30,078 nt of DNA from CAYOYK01 sp964408185 (GCA_964408185.1 CAYOYK010000027.1:1-30078), one strand, 5' to 3'; positions 14,839 to 23,518 are shown, counted from the stretch's first letter. Notes: generated by a model from the letters alone, not told the origin. Made by a program: numbers and translations.

Positions 14839-16143
14839 ATGCTCACCAGAATTCCCAAGGGAACCAAGGATGTGCTGCCCGGCGAATCGGCCAAGTGGCA
14901 GGCGCTTGAAAAGATCATGCGCGAGAAGGCGCGCCTCTGCGGCTACCGCGAGGTGCGCACGCCCGTGTTTGAGCATACGGAGCTGTTTTCCCGCGCGGCG
15001 GGCGAGAGCAGCGACGTGGTGCGCAAGGAAATGTATACCTTTTTGGATAAGGGCGACCGCAGCGTAACCCTCAAGCCGGAGGGCACGGCGGGCGCGGTGC
15101 GCGCGTTTTTGGAAAGCGGGCTGTACGCGCAGGCGCTCCCGCTTAAAATGTACTATCTCGACGCCCCTGTGTTCCGCTATGAAGCGCCGCAAAAGGGCCG
15201 CCTGCGCGAGCACCATCAGTTTGGGCTGGAGTGCTTCGGCGCGTCCGCCCCGACCTGCGACGCGGAGATCATCCTCTTTGCGTATGAGCTGCTTGAATCC
15301 ATCGGCGTCGGCAGCCTGACGGTGCGCCTTAACTCCATCGGCTGCCCCAACTGCCGCCCGGCCTATCAGCAGGCGTTCCGCGAGTACCTGAACGGCAGGC
15401 TGGATAAGCTCTGCAAGGACTGCAACGAGCGCGCGCGGATCAACCCCATGCGCGCGCTGGATTGCAAGGTGCCCAGCTGCAAGGAGCAGCTTGTGGATGC
15501 GCCGGAGATGCTCGATCACCTGTGCGACGAGTGCAGGGAGCACTTTGAGGCTGTCAAGTCGCTGCTGGATGCGTCCGGCGTGCCGTATGTGGTCGATCCG
15601 CGCATTGTGCGCGGGCTGGACTACTACACCAAAACCGTGTTTGAGATCACCACCGAGTCCGAGCAGGGCCAGCTGACGGTATGCGCGGGCGGTCGGTACG
15701 ACGGGCTGGTGGGGGAGATCGGCGATGTGGAGCTGCCGGCCGTAGGCTTTGGCATGGGCATGGAGCGCGTGCTGATGCTGCTGGACGATGAAAACAGCCG
15801 CCTCGCCGTGGAGCCGGAGACGCCGGAGGTGTTTGTCGCCTGCCTGAACAAGGGCCTCGCCGCCAACGCGTTCCTTTTGCTCAAGGCCTTCCGCAAGGCG
15901 GGCCTGCGCGCGGATATGGACCATCAGGGCAGGAGCCTCAAGGCGCAGTTCAAGTACGCGGATAAGCTGGGCGCGCAGTACGTTGCGATTTTGGGCGACG
16001 ACGAGGTTGCCAAGGGCGTGGTCAAGCTGCGCAACATGCAAACCAAAGAGGAATGGGAGGAGCCGCTCGCGGATGCGCCGCGGACGCTCCGGGATCGAGT
16101 GCAAAAGCTGCTCAGGGAGGACGATCAACATGAATGCGAATGA
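14839..16143 (+). CDS. hisS: Histidyl-tRNA synthetase
   Basis: Charges tRNA-His with histidine in the cytoplasm. It is a class II synthetase of 434 residues. Motif 2 region VFRYEAPQKGRLREHHQFGLECFG (about 111-134), the histidine-specific RGLDYYTKTVFEI and GGRYDGL elements, and motif 3 AVGFGMGMERV are all present. A Cys-rich insertion (CPNC, CKDC, CKVPSC, about 173-220) between them suggests a metal-binding insert as seen in many Firmicutes enzymes. The C-terminal anticodon domain starts near residue 330. Start 14839 has GAGGGGGAG upstream and matches the family start MLTRIPKGTKD. It overlaps aspS by 14 bp. Confidence 0.97.
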   Translation: MLTRIPKGTKDVLPGESAKWQALEKIMREKARLCGYREVRTPVFEHTELFSRAAGESSDVVRKEMYTFLDKGDRSVTLKPEGTAGAVRAFLESGLYAQALPLKMYYLDAPVFRYEAPQKGRLREHHQFGLECFGASAPTCDAEIILFAYELLESIGVGSLTVRLNSIGCPNCRPAYQQAFREYLNGRLDKLCKDCNERARINPMRALDCKVPSCKEQLVDAPEMLDHLCDECREHFEAVKSLLDASGVPYVVDPRIVRGLDYYTKTVFEITTESEQGQLTVCAGGRYDGLVGEIGDVELPAVGFGMGMERVLMLLDDENSRLAVEPETPEVFVACLNKGLAANAFLLLKAFRKAGLRADMDHQGRSLKAQFKYADKLGAQYVAILGDDEVAKGVVKLRNMQTKEEWEEPLADAPRTLRDRVQKLLREDDQHECE

Positions 16144-17929
16144 AAAACGGACGGGCATGTGCGCCGAGCTTAGCGCGGAGAACGCCGGACAAACCGTCGT
16201 GCTCAAGGGTTGGGTGCAGCGCTCGCGCAACTTGGGCGGCATCATCTTTGTTTGGCTGCGCGACCGCAGCGGAATCGTGCAGGTCGTGTTTGACGGCAAC
16301 ACCATCAAGCCGGAGCTGTTTGCCGTTGCGGAGCAGCTTCGCGGCGAGTTTGTGCTGTCCGTGTGCGGCAAGGTGAGTCTGCGAGCGGCGGACGCTGTCA
16401 ACCCCAAGCTGCCGACCGGCGAGATCGAGGTGCTGGCCGAGGACGCGGTGATCCTCAACACGGCCAAGACCCCGCCCATCTACATTGAGGACGAGACCAA
16501 GGAGCAGGAGTCCGTCCGGCTCAAATACCGCTATCTCGACCTGCGCCGCTCGCCCCTGCAAAAGACGCTTATGTTCCGGCACAAGCTCATCAAGGCGCTG
16601 CGCGAGTCCGTGGACGCGCAGGGCTTTGTGGAGGTGGAGACGCCCATCTTTACCAAGTCCACCCCTGAGGGCGCGCGCGATTACTTGGTGCCCACCCGCG
16701 TGCGGCCCGGCGCGTTCTACGCGCTGCCGCAGAGCCCCCAGCAGTACAAGCAGCTCCTCATGGTCGCCGGCATGGATCGGTACTATCAGGTGGCCCGCTG
16801 CTTCCGGGATGAGGACGGACGCGCCGACCGTCAGCCGGAGTTTACGCAGTTTGACATGGAGATGTCCTTCATCGACGAGAACGACATCCAGACCGTCGTG
16901 GAGCGCATGTACCAGCACGCCTTCAAGGAGCTGCTGCAGATCGATCTGCCACTGCCCCTGCCCCGCCTGACGTGGAAAGAGGCCATGGAGCGCTTCGGCT
17001 CCGATAAGCCGGATACGCGCTTTGGCATGGAGCTGCAAATCGTGGACGATGTGGTGCGCGGCTGCGGCTTTACCGTGTTTGAGAGCGCGCTGGAGAATGG
17101 GCAGACGGTCTGCGCCTTCCGCGCAAAGAACGCCGGCCATTTTACCCGCAAGGAGCTGGACGCGCTGGGAGAGCTGGCCAAGACCTACCACGTCAAGGGC
17201 CTCGCGTGGGCCGTTGTGCAGGAGGATGGCACGCTGCGCTCGTCGTTTGCCAAGGCGATGCAGGGCGACAGCATGCAGCGCCTGCTGGACGCGCTGGGCG
17301 CGGAAAAGGGCGACGCGATCTTTGTAATTGCCGATAAAAAGTACGTGGCGCTGACCGCACTGGGGCAGCTTCGCCTGCGCTTGGGCGACGAGCTGGGCCT
17401 GATCGACAAGACGCGCTACGACCTGATGTGGATCACCGAGTTCCCGCTGTTTGAATACAGCGAGGAGGAGGGCCGCTTCATGGCGCAGCACCATCCCTTT
17501 ACCAGCCCCATGGAGGAGGATATTCCGCTGCTGGAGACCGATCAGGGCGCGGTGCGCGCGCGCGCGTACGACTTGGTGCTCAACGGGCTGGAAATGGGCA
17601 GCGGCTCCATCCGCATCCATCGGAGCGATTTGCAGGAGAAGATGTTCGGGTACCTTGGCTTCAGCCATGACGAGGCATGGAAGCGCTTCGGCTATCTGCT
17701 TGAGGCGTTCCAGTACGGCACGCCGCCTCACGGCGGGTTCGCCTTCGGTGTTGATCGGCTGGTCATGGCGCTCACGCATGCCGAGAGCCTGCGCGACGTG
17801 CTGGCCTTCCCGAAGAATCAAGCGGGCATTTGCCTTATGATGGATACGCCCTCGCCCGCAATGCCCGACCAGCTGGAGCTGCTCAACCTGTCCGTAGTGG
17901 AAAGCAAGGCGGAAAACGGCAAAGCATAA
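16130..17929 (+). CDS. aspS: Aspartyl-tRNA synthetase
   Basis: Charges tRNA-Asp (possibly also tRNA-Asn if the organism uses the amidotransferase route). At 599 residues it has the bacterial-type length. In order: an OB-fold anticodon domain (VVLKGWVQRSRNLGGIIFVWLRDRSG region, about 20-110), class II core with QSPQQYKQLLM, motif 2 CFRDEDGRADRQPEFTQFD, the bacterial GAD insertion (about 290-420), and motif 3 GGFAFGVDRLVMAL. The ATG at 16130 has GGGAGG nine bases upstream and lies inside the end of hisS, a conserved hisS-aspS order in Firmicutes. Confidence 0.97.
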   Translation: MNANEKRTGMCAELSAENAGQTVVLKGWVQRSRNLGGIIFVWLRDRSGIVQVVFDGNTIKPELFAVAEQLRGEFVLSVCGKVSLRAADAVNPKLPTGEIEVLAEDAVILNTAKTPPIYIEDETKEQESVRLKYRYLDLRRSPLQKTLMFRHKLIKALRESVDAQGFVEVETPIFTKSTPEGARDYLVPTRVRPGAFYALPQSPQQYKQLLMVAGMDRYYQVARCFRDEDGRADRQPEFTQFDMEMSFIDENDIQTVVERMYQHAFKELLQIDLPLPLPRLTWKEAMERFGSDKPDTRFGMELQIVDDVVRGCGFTVFESALENGQTVCAFRAKNAGHFTRKELDALGELAKTYHVKGLAWAVVQEDGTLRSSFAKAMQGDSMQRLLDALGAEKGDAIFVIADKKYVALTALGQLRLRLGDELGLIDKTRYDLMWITEFPLFEYSEEEGRFMAQHHPFTSPMEEDIPLLETDQGAVRARAYDLVLNGLEMGSGSIRIHRSDLQEKMFGYLGFSHDEAWKRFGYLLEAFQYGTPPHGGFAFGVDRLVMALTHAESLRDVLAFPKNQAGICLMMDTPSPAMPDQLELLNLSVVESKAENGKA

Positions 17930-17942
17930 CAGCGTTGATCGG

Positions 17943-17971
17943 TTGTGTTTTGCGGAGAAATCTGCTATACT
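17943..17971 (+). promoter_or_regulatory. Promoter of the asp23-nusB operon
   Basis: TTGTGT (17943-17948), 17 bp, TATACT (17966-17971), located 14 bp after the aspS stop. Transcription would start near 17978, leaving a short leader with AGGAGG before the Asp23-like start. Confidence 0.7.
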
Positions 17972-17999
17972 ACCAATAGCCCCAGAGGAGGTGCAAGCG

Positions 18000-18527
18000 A
18001 TGGCGAGCAAGAAGGACAATCTGCCCCTTAGCTTGGAGCAGGACAAGGAAACCGTGAACAACATCACCTATGCCAACGAGGTCATTGCCATCATTTCCGG
18101 CGTAGCGGCCAACGAGGTGGAGGGCATTGCGGGCATGTGCGCCAGCGGCGGCATTAACGAGGTATTCGGCCGCAATAAGAACATCACCAAGGGCGTAAAG
18201 GTCGAGATCGGTAGCGAGGAAGCCGCCGTGGACATTTACGTGGTCATCGAGTATGGCACGCCCATTCAAAAGGCGGCGACCGACGTACAGGAGAGCGTGC
18301 GCAAGGCGATAGAGGCCATGACCGGCCTGCATGTGGTGCGCGTGGACGTGCATGTGCAGGGCGTGAGCTTTGAAAAAGAGAACAAGGTCACGCAGGACGG
18401 CATTGCCAGCGCGATGGACGGCGTAAAGGGACTCAGGGACGTCGCTCCGGAAGCGTCAACGCCCGCCGAGGAGCCGCAGGAAGCCGCTCCCAAGGAAAGC
18501 GCGGAGCAGCAGCCGACAGCGGAATAA
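18000..18527 (+). CDS. Asp23/Gls24 family envelope stress protein
   Basis: A 175-residue cytoplasmic Asp23-type protein, held at the membrane by AmaP in Staphylococcus. Diagnostic segments are ITYANEVIAIISGVAANEVEGIAGM near residues 20-45 and GVKVEIGSEEAAVDIYVVIEYG (about 62-83), followed by the VQESVRKAIEAMTGLHVVRVDVHVQGV segment. The last 30 residues are Pro/Glu/Ala-rich and probably disordered. AGGAGG lies 8 bases before ATG 18000. It leads the asp23-amaP-DUF2273-nusB cluster that is conserved in many Clostridia. Confidence 0.9.
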   Translation: MASKKDNLPLSLEQDKETVNNITYANEVIAIISGVAANEVEGIAGMCASGGINEVFGRNKNITKGVKVEIGSEEAAVDIYVVIEYGTPIQKAATDVQESVRKAIEAMTGLHVVRVDVHVQGVSFEKENKVTQDGIASAMDGVKGLRDVAPEASTPAEEPQEAAPKESAEQQPTAE

Positions 18528-18532
18528 GCGCC

Positions 18533-18563
18533 TGATGCCCAACAGCAAGTCCGTTGGGCATCA
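18533..18563 (+). repeat. 11-bp perfect inverted repeat between the asp23-like gene and amaP
   Basis: TGATGCCCAAC (18533-18543) pairs with GTTGGGCATCA (18553-18563) around a 9-nt loop. It starts 5 bp after the asp23-like stop and has no T-run, so it is more likely an mRNA-stabilising or processing hairpin that adjusts amaP expression than a terminator. Confidence 0.65.
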
Positions 18564-18600
18564 ATGCCGTTAAGAGGAACCTTACGGAGGAACATTGCCC

Positions 18601-19476
18601 ATGAGAATCAAAGTGATGGATCGAGTGCTGGTAGCGCTTGCGGGGCTTATCCTTGCAGCTCTTGGCGTAGGCGCGGCGATGTACGCGCTGGGCGCGTGGC
18701 AGATCACGCTGGATTTGGGCGCGCTTGCACGGGACTTTGTGTTCTGGCAGCGCGCGCTGATTGTGGTGATTTCGCTTGCGTTGCTGACGCTGGGCGGTTA
18801 CTGCCTGTTCTTCCTGCTGCGCAGGATCAAGGAAAAGGGCTTTTTCTTGCAGCATACTGAGTTTGGCGACCTGAATATCTCCATGCATGCCATGGAGAAC
18901 ATGGTGCGCAAGTGCATCGATACGCACAGCGAGCTGAAGGTCAGCGGTACGCGCATCCATCGCGCCAAGGAGGGCGTGGTGGTGGACATGCGCATATCGC
19001 TTGCCAACGGCGTAAACATCCCGCTTACGGTCAATGCGCTGCAAAAGCAGATCAAGCACTACATCACGTCCTGTTCGGGCGTGGATGTAAAAGAAGTGCG
19101 CGTGATGGTGGAGACCAACAACAGCATGTCCGCCGAGGATACCACCCCCGTTGCCGATGTGATCGCGGCGGATGCGAACGCGGCCGCGCAGACCGGCGTG
19201 CTGGTGGAGAGCCTCAACAGCCAGACGATCCTCAAAACGGATGAGCCGGAGGCGCATGAGGAGAAGGAAGCCATTCATCAGCGCCTGTTCAAGCATGAGG
19301 ACGAGCCGCACATCGTGCCGCCTCCGCCGGAGGCTGACGCGCCCGTCGCCGCCGACGTACCCAGCGCACCCGACGGTGAGCCTGCGCCCGATGACGAGCC
19401 GATGCCCGACAGCGAGCCTGCGTCCGACAGCGAGCCTGCTGCCGAGCAGGATGCCGACGAATCCGACGAAAAGTAA
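18601..19476 (+). CDS. amaP: AmaP-like alkaline shock response membrane anchor protein
   Basis: A 291-residue membrane protein expected to anchor Asp23-type proteins. Two transmembrane segments (about 7-30 and 47-73) form an N-terminal hairpin; a cytoplasmic domain with GVVVDMRISLANGVNIPLTVNALQKQIK follows, related to the Asp23 fold. The final 60 residues are an acidic, Pro-rich tail with repeated DxEPxxD units, longer than in typical AmaP. The ATG at 18601 is preferred; a TTG two codons earlier lies only 4 bases from GGAGG. It sits between the asp23-like and DUF2273 genes as in other Firmicutes. Confidence 0.82.
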   Translation: MRIKVMDRVLVALAGLILAALGVGAAMYALGAWQITLDLGALARDFVFWQRALIVVISLALLTLGGYCLFFLLRRIKEKGFFLQHTEFGDLNISMHAMENMVRKCIDTHSELKVSGTRIHRAKEGVVVDMRISLANGVNIPLTVNALQKQIKHYITSCSGVDVKEVRVMVETNNSMSAEDTTPVADVIAADANAAAQTGVLVESLNSQTILKTDEPEAHEEKEAIHQRLFKHEDEPHIVPPPPEADAPVAADVPSAPDGEPAPDDEPMPDSEPASDSEPAAEQDADESDEK

Positions 19477-19488
19477 GGAGAGAGTATC

Positions 19489-19734
19489 ATGGACGAGCAA
19501 CAAAACAACCAGAACCAATGGACGACCATCGGGACTACGCAATGCGGCCTGCTGTGCGGCGCCATTGGCGTTGCGTTGGCGTTCCTGCTGATTTTCCTCG
19601 GCTTTTGGAAGTCGCTGGTGATCGCTTTGTTCTTTGCCGTGGGCTTTGTGCTTGGCGCGTTCCGCAACAAGCTGGACGCGGTCAAAAAGTTTATCAACAG
19701 CATGTTCCCGCCGCGCGGCCAGTCCACCAAATAA
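19489..19734 (+). CDS. DUF2273 small membrane protein
   Basis: An 81-residue protein with two close hydrophobic segments (about 17-38 and 41-58), separated by a short turn (LGFWKSL), and a basic C-terminus. It matches the DUF2273 proteins found beside Asp23/AmaP genes, where it probably helps the same membrane complex. AAGGAGAGA lies upstream of ATG 19489, and the gap to amaP is 12 bp. Confidence 0.82.
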   Translation: MDEQQNNQNQWTTIGTTQCGLLCGAIGVALAFLLIFLGFWKSLVIALFFAVGFVLGAFRNKLDAVKKFINSMFPPRGQSTK

Positions 19735-19762
19735 GAGTACGTCAGAAACGGAGTGCATACCG

Positions 19763-20203
19763 ATGGCGCGTTCAATAGCCCGGCAGGCTGCCATGCAGCT
19801 TCTGTACGCCAGCCTGTCCGGCGGCGATAGCGACGAGCAATCCCTTGAGATGGTGTACGAGCAGGTGCTGGAGCGCATGCCCGCCAAGCCGGAGGAACCT
19901 ATTCCCACGGAGGAGGATCGAGCGTACATCGCCGATGTGCTCCGCGGCGTAAGCGACCACCGCGAGGAGATCGACCGCCTGATCGGCGAAAAGAGCAAGG
20001 ACTGGACGGTTGACCGCATGGCGCATGTGGATCTGAGCATCCTCAGCGTGGCGACCTACGAGATCCTGTACCGGGACGATGTGCCCAACAACGTCGCCGT
20101 CAGCGAGGCGATGGAGCTGGCCGGGCTTTACTCCGATCCCAAGAGCGGCCGCTTTATCAACGGCGTGCTGGGCGCGATTGCCCGCACGGCGCAGGAAGCC
20201 TGA
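19763..20203 (+). CDS. nusB: Transcription antitermination factor NusB
   Basis: Binds boxA RNA with NusE (S10) to promote rRNA antitermination. The 146-residue all-helical protein begins RSIARQAAMQLLYA, the arginine-rich RNA-binding start of the family, and ends with the conserved DVPNNVAVSEAMELAGLYSDPKSGRFINGVLGAI region. A short loop (PAKPEEPIPTEED) between helices is slightly long. Start 19763 is set by the family start and a modest GGAG upstream. Confidence 0.95.
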   Translation: MARSIARQAAMQLLYASLSGGDSDEQSLEMVYEQVLERMPAKPEEPIPTEEDRAYIADVLRGVSDHREEIDRLIGEKSKDWTVDRMAHVDLSILSVATYEILYRDDVPNNVAVSEAMELAGLYSDPKSGRFINGVLGAIARTAQEA

Positions 20204-20206
20204 ACC

Positions 20207-21187
20207 ATGGATGTCTATCTGGGGTTGGATACCAGCTGCTACACTACGTCCGCCGCCCTTTGCACGGCCGATGGCGGCGTGCTGGCCTCCGCCCGCAAGC
20301 TGCTGCCCGTAGCGCTGGGTCAGCGCGGCCTTCGCCAAAGCGAGGCCGTTTTTGTACATATCCGGCAATTGCCGGATGTGCTGGCGCAAGCCTTTGCGCA
20401 GGCGCATGACGCGCTGGGCGCGGACGAGCCGCTCGCGCTGCGCGCCGTGGCGGCCAGCAAAACGCCCACGGACGACCCGGACAGCTACATGCCCGTGTTC
20501 CTGACGGGCTGGGGCAGCGCGCAGGCGATTGCGACCGCGCAAGGCGTCCCCTGCCACGCCGTATGTCATCAGGCAGGGCATATCGCGGCCGGACGGATCG
20601 GCAACGATGCGCTGGGCGAACGCTTTCTGGCGGTCCATCTGTCCGGCGGCACGACCGATCTGCTGGACTGCGACGGCGGGCGGATCACGCGCTTGGGCGG
20701 ATCGATGGACGTGCATGCCGGCCAGCTGATCGATCGGCTTGGCGTGCGGCTTGGGCTGCCCTTTCCGGCCGGGCCGGAGATGGAAAAGCTCGCCTCCGCC
20801 TGCAAGGAGAGTCCGACGGGCATCTTGCCCGTCAGCCTTGAGCCGGACGGCCTGCGCTGCCACCTGTCCGGCGCGGAGGCGCAGGCTGTTCGCCTGATGG
20901 ACAAGCTCGCGCCGCCCCGCCTTGCGCTGGAGACCTACGACCTGCTGGCCCGGACGCTCCTGCGCCTGCTCAAGGCGGGACAGCAGCGCACGCAGGCGCG
21001 CCAAGCGCTGATCGTGGGCGGCGTGGCGAGCAGTCTCCTGCTGCGGGGGCTGCTCGCGCAGCGCCTGCAAAAGGCGCGCGTCCCGATCCAAGTGTTCTTT
21101 GGCGAGCCGCGGTACAGCGCGGATAACGCCGCCGGGGTGGCCCGGCTCTGCTGGCAAACCGAAACCAAACGAACGGAGGTTCTCTGA
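20207..21187 (+). CDS. TsaD/Kae1-like paralogue (M22 family), function unknown
   Basis: A 326-residue ASKHA-fold protein resembling TsaD, the tRNA threonylcarbamoyl transferase, but diverged. Retained features are YLGLDTSCYTTSAAL (1st phosphate loop), HQAGH (121-125; TsaD has HxEGH as iron ligands), SGGTTDLL in place of SGGHT, AGPEMEKLA, VGGVASSLLLR and YSADNAAGVA near the C-terminus. The Cys next to the HQAGH histidine and changed SGGTT motif argue against it being the housekeeping TsaD. Such copies, often named Kae1-like or peptidase M22, are found beside nusB and xseA in other Clostridia. It starts 3 bp after nusB and overlaps folD by one base (TGATG). Confidence 0.75.
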   Translation: MDVYLGLDTSCYTTSAALCTADGGVLASARKLLPVALGQRGLRQSEAVFVHIRQLPDVLAQAFAQAHDALGADEPLALRAVAASKTPTDDPDSYMPVFLTGWGSAQAIATAQGVPCHAVCHQAGHIAAGRIGNDALGERFLAVHLSGGTTDLLDCDGGRITRLGGSMDVHAGQLIDRLGVRLGLPFPAGPEMEKLASACKESPTGILPVSLEPDGLRCHLSGAEAQAVRLMDKLAPPRLALETYDLLARTLLRLLKAGQQRTQARQALIVGGVASSLLLRGLLAQRLQKARVPIQVFFGEPRYSADNAAGVARLCWQTETKRTEVL

Positions 21188-22038
21188 TGGCTGCAAGCAT
21201 ATTGGATGGCAAGCTGCTCTCCGCGCAGGTGGAGGCTCAGGTGAAGGAGCGCGTGGACGCTCTGCTGGCCAAGGGCGTACAGCCCGGTCTGCTGGTGATT
21301 CTGGTGGGGGACGACCCCGCAAGCGGCAAGTACGTCAGCAACAAGGAGAAGGCATGTCATCGGCTCGGTATCTATTCCGAGACGCTGCGCATGCCCGCCG
21401 ATACCACGCAGCAGGAGCTGGAGGCGGCCGTAGAGCAGGCCAACCGGGACCCGCGCTTTCACGGCGTGCTGGTGCAGCTGCCCCTGCCCGCCCATTTGGA
21501 TACGAACCGCGCGCTGGCGCTGATCCTCCCGGAAAAGGACGTGGACGGCTTCCACGATGTCAACGCGGGCATGCTGATGCGCGGCGAGGGCGGCGTGGTC
21601 GCCTGCACGCCCAAGGGTGCGCTGTACATGCTCAAGTCCGCCGGCATCCCCATCGCCGGAAAGGAGGCCGTGGTTGTCGGCCGCAGCAACATCGTGGGCA
21701 AGCCCATGGCGATGCTGCTCTTGCAGGAGAACGCCACCGTGACGATCTGCCACAGCCGCACAGCCGATTTGGCCGAGCATACCCGCCGCGCCGATATTCT
21801 GGTGGCCGCCGTGGGCAAGCCCGGCGTCATCACTGCCGATATGGTCAAGGAGGGCGCGGCGGTCATCGACGTGGGGATGAACCGCGTCGGCGACCATTGG
21901 TGCGGCGATGTGGCCTTTGACGAGGTAAGCCAAAAGGCCGCGTACATCACCCCCGTTCCGGGCGGCGTGGGCAAGATGACCATCGCCATGCTGATGGAGA
22001 ATACCGTCGCGGCCGCCGAGAAGGCTTGCGGCGCTTAA
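21187..22038 (+). CDS. folD: Bifunctional methylene-THF dehydrogenase / methenyl-THF cyclohydrolase
   Basis: Interconverts 5,10-methylene-, methenyl- and 10-formyl-tetrahydrofolate with NADP(+). It has 283 residues, the normal length. Catalytic Lys53 lies in YVSNKEKACHRLGI with Tyr49. Gln97 in VQLPLP, the EKDVDGFH motif, the GRSNIVGKPMA nucleotide loop and the PVPGGVGKMT signature are present. Translation is coupled to the TsaD-like gene through TGATG, and the ERTEV end of that gene carries a GGAGG. One base separates its stop from xseA's ATG. Confidence 0.97.
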   Translation: MAASILDGKLLSAQVEAQVKERVDALLAKGVQPGLLVILVGDDPASGKYVSNKEKACHRLGIYSETLRMPADTTQQELEAAVEQANRDPRFHGVLVQLPLPAHLDTNRALALILPEKDVDGFHDVNAGMLMRGEGGVVACTPKGALYMLKSAGIPIAGKEAVVVGRSNIVGKPMAMLLLQENATVTICHSRTADLAEHTRRADILVAAVGKPGVITADMVKEGAAVIDVGMNRVGDHWCGDVAFDEVSQKAAYITPVPGGVGKMTIAMLMENTVAAAEKACGA

Positions 22039-22039
22039 G

Positions 22040-23239
22040 ATGAACGAGGATTGGGTATTCTCGGTCGAGACGCTCAACGAGTATGTGCGCCGGACGCTTG
22101 CCTCCGACCCGATGATCCGAAACATCCGCCTGCGGGGCGAGCTGAGCAACCTCAAGCGCCAGTCCTCCGGGCACTGGTTCTTTACGCTCAAGGATGAGGC
22201 GGCCTCCATCAGCTGCGCGATGTTCCGGCAGGCGGCGCAGGCGGTCGCGTTTGTCCCGCGCGACGGACAGAGCGTGACGCTTACCGGAAGCGTGGGCCTG
22301 TACGCCAAGACCGGGCAGTACCAGTTTTACGCCGACAAGATGCTTCAAGGCGGGCTGGGCGAGCTTTACCTGCGCTTTGAGGCTCTCAAGGAGCGCCTGA
22401 GCAAGGAGGGGCTCTTTGACCCGTCGCTCAAAAAGCCGCTGCCGATGCTGCCGCGCGCGGTCGGCATTGTGACCTCGCGCACGGGAGCCGTGGTGCACGA
22501 TATCTGCACCGTGGCGTGGCGGCGCAACCCGCACGTGCCGCTTTGCCTGTACCCCGTCAGCGTGCAGGGCGACGGCGCGGCGGCGGAGATCGCGCGCGGA
22601 ATCGACGCGCTCGACCGCGCGCCGCAGGTGGACGTTATCATCATCGGGCGCGGCGGCGGCTCGCTGGAGGACCTGTGGGCCTTTAACGAGGAGGTTGTCG
22701 CAAGGGCCGTATCCCGCTGCCAAACGCCGATCATTTCGGCGGTCGGGCACGAAACGGACGTGACCATCAGCGACTTTGTGGCCGATGTGCGCGCGGCCAC
22801 GCCGTCCGCAGCGGCGGAGCTGGCCGTGATGCGCTTGGACGAGCTGGTCGAGGACGTTCGCCGTCCCTGCGACCGGATACTGGCCCTGTGCGAATCGGCG
22901 GTGACTCTCCGCGCATCGGCACTTGCCCGCTTGGAAAAGCGGCTGATCCAGCGAGACCCGGCGCGATACCTGCAACAGATCAGGAGCCGGATGGAGCTGC
23001 TGCAAGGCCGCGCCCGCGCGATAGCGGCCAGAGCGCTCCTTGAAAAGCGCGCCGCGCTGCTCCCGCTGCAAGCGCGGCTGGAGGCCGCCAGCCCGGATGG
23101 CGTTCTGCGGCGCGGCTACGCGATCGTCAGCCGGGAGGGAAAGCCCGTTACCTGCGCGCAGGGCGTATCAACGGGCGATTTGCTCAGCATTCGCCTGCGG
23201 GACGGCACGCTGTCCGCGCGGGTGGAGCGGAAGGAGTAG
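22040..23239 (+). CDS. xseA: Exodeoxyribonuclease VII large subunit
   Basis: Catalytic subunit of the single-strand exonuclease VII. Its 399 residues comprise an N-terminal OB fold (LRGELSNLKRQSSGHWFFTLKDE), the catalytic core with GRGGGSLEDLWAFNEE (about 203-218) and VGHETDVTISDFVADVRAATPSAAAE, a coiled-coil region near 260-350, and the short C-terminal segment with GYAIVS. It is followed by xseB three bases later, the usual pairing. No strong Shine-Dalgarno is seen, consistent with coupling to folD. Confidence 0.96.
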   Translation: MNEDWVFSVETLNEYVRRTLASDPMIRNIRLRGELSNLKRQSSGHWFFTLKDEAASISCAMFRQAAQAVAFVPRDGQSVTLTGSVGLYAKTGQYQFYADKMLQGGLGELYLRFEALKERLSKEGLFDPSLKKPLPMLPRAVGIVTSRTGAVVHDICTVAWRRNPHVPLCLYPVSVQGDGAAAEIARGIDALDRAPQVDVIIIGRGGGSLEDLWAFNEEVVARAVSRCQTPIISAVGHETDVTISDFVADVRAATPSAAAELAVMRLDELVEDVRRPCDRILALCESAVTLRASALARLEKRLIQRDPARYLQQIRSRMELLQGRARAIAARALLEKRAALLPLQARLEAASPDGVLRRGYAIVSREGKPVTCAQGVSTGDLLSIRLRDGTLSARVERKE

Positions 23240-23242
23240 ACC

Positions 23243-23518
23243 ATGGCAAAGAGCACCAAGGCCCCAACCTTTGAGGCGCAGCTCGCCGAACTGGAGGCGA
23301 TGGTGGAGCGCATGGAGGCGGGCGACCTGCCGCTGGAGGAGCTGCTGTCCTGCTATCAGGACGGCGTTAAGCTGTCCCGCGAGATGCAGGCGAGGCTTGT
23401 GCAGGCGGAGGGCCGCCTGACGGAGCTACAAGCGGAGCCGGCTTCCGGCTCGGACAAGGCGTCCAAGCCGGCTGACGAGGCCCCGCGCGCGGAGCAAACC
23501 AGCCTGCTGGACGAATAA
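23243..23518 (+). CDS. xseB: Exodeoxyribonuclease VII small subunit
   Basis: The 91-residue small subunit binds XseA's coiled-coil arms. Family signature TFEAQLAELEAMVERMEAGDLPLEELLSCYQDGVKL occupies residues 8-43. The last 35 residues are a disordered, Ala/Glu-rich tail, an extension compared with the about 75 residues of typical proteins. Shine-Dalgarno GGAAGGAG overlaps the xseA stop. Confidence 0.95.
   Translation: MAKSTKAPTFEAQLAELEAMVERMEAGDLPLEELLSCYQDGVKLSREMQARLVQAEGRLTELQAEPASGSDKASKPADEAPRAEQTSLLDE

Noticed and set aside
14104..18067. Long minus-strand frames (14104-16479 and 16112-18067) opposite spoIIIE/hisS/aspS
   Set aside because: Antisense shadows of high-GC synthetase genes; biased composition and no start signals.
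18433..22308. Minus-strand frames of 450-540 codons opposite the nusB-folD operon
   Set aside because: Shadows of the plus-strand operon, whose members are recognised by family motifs.
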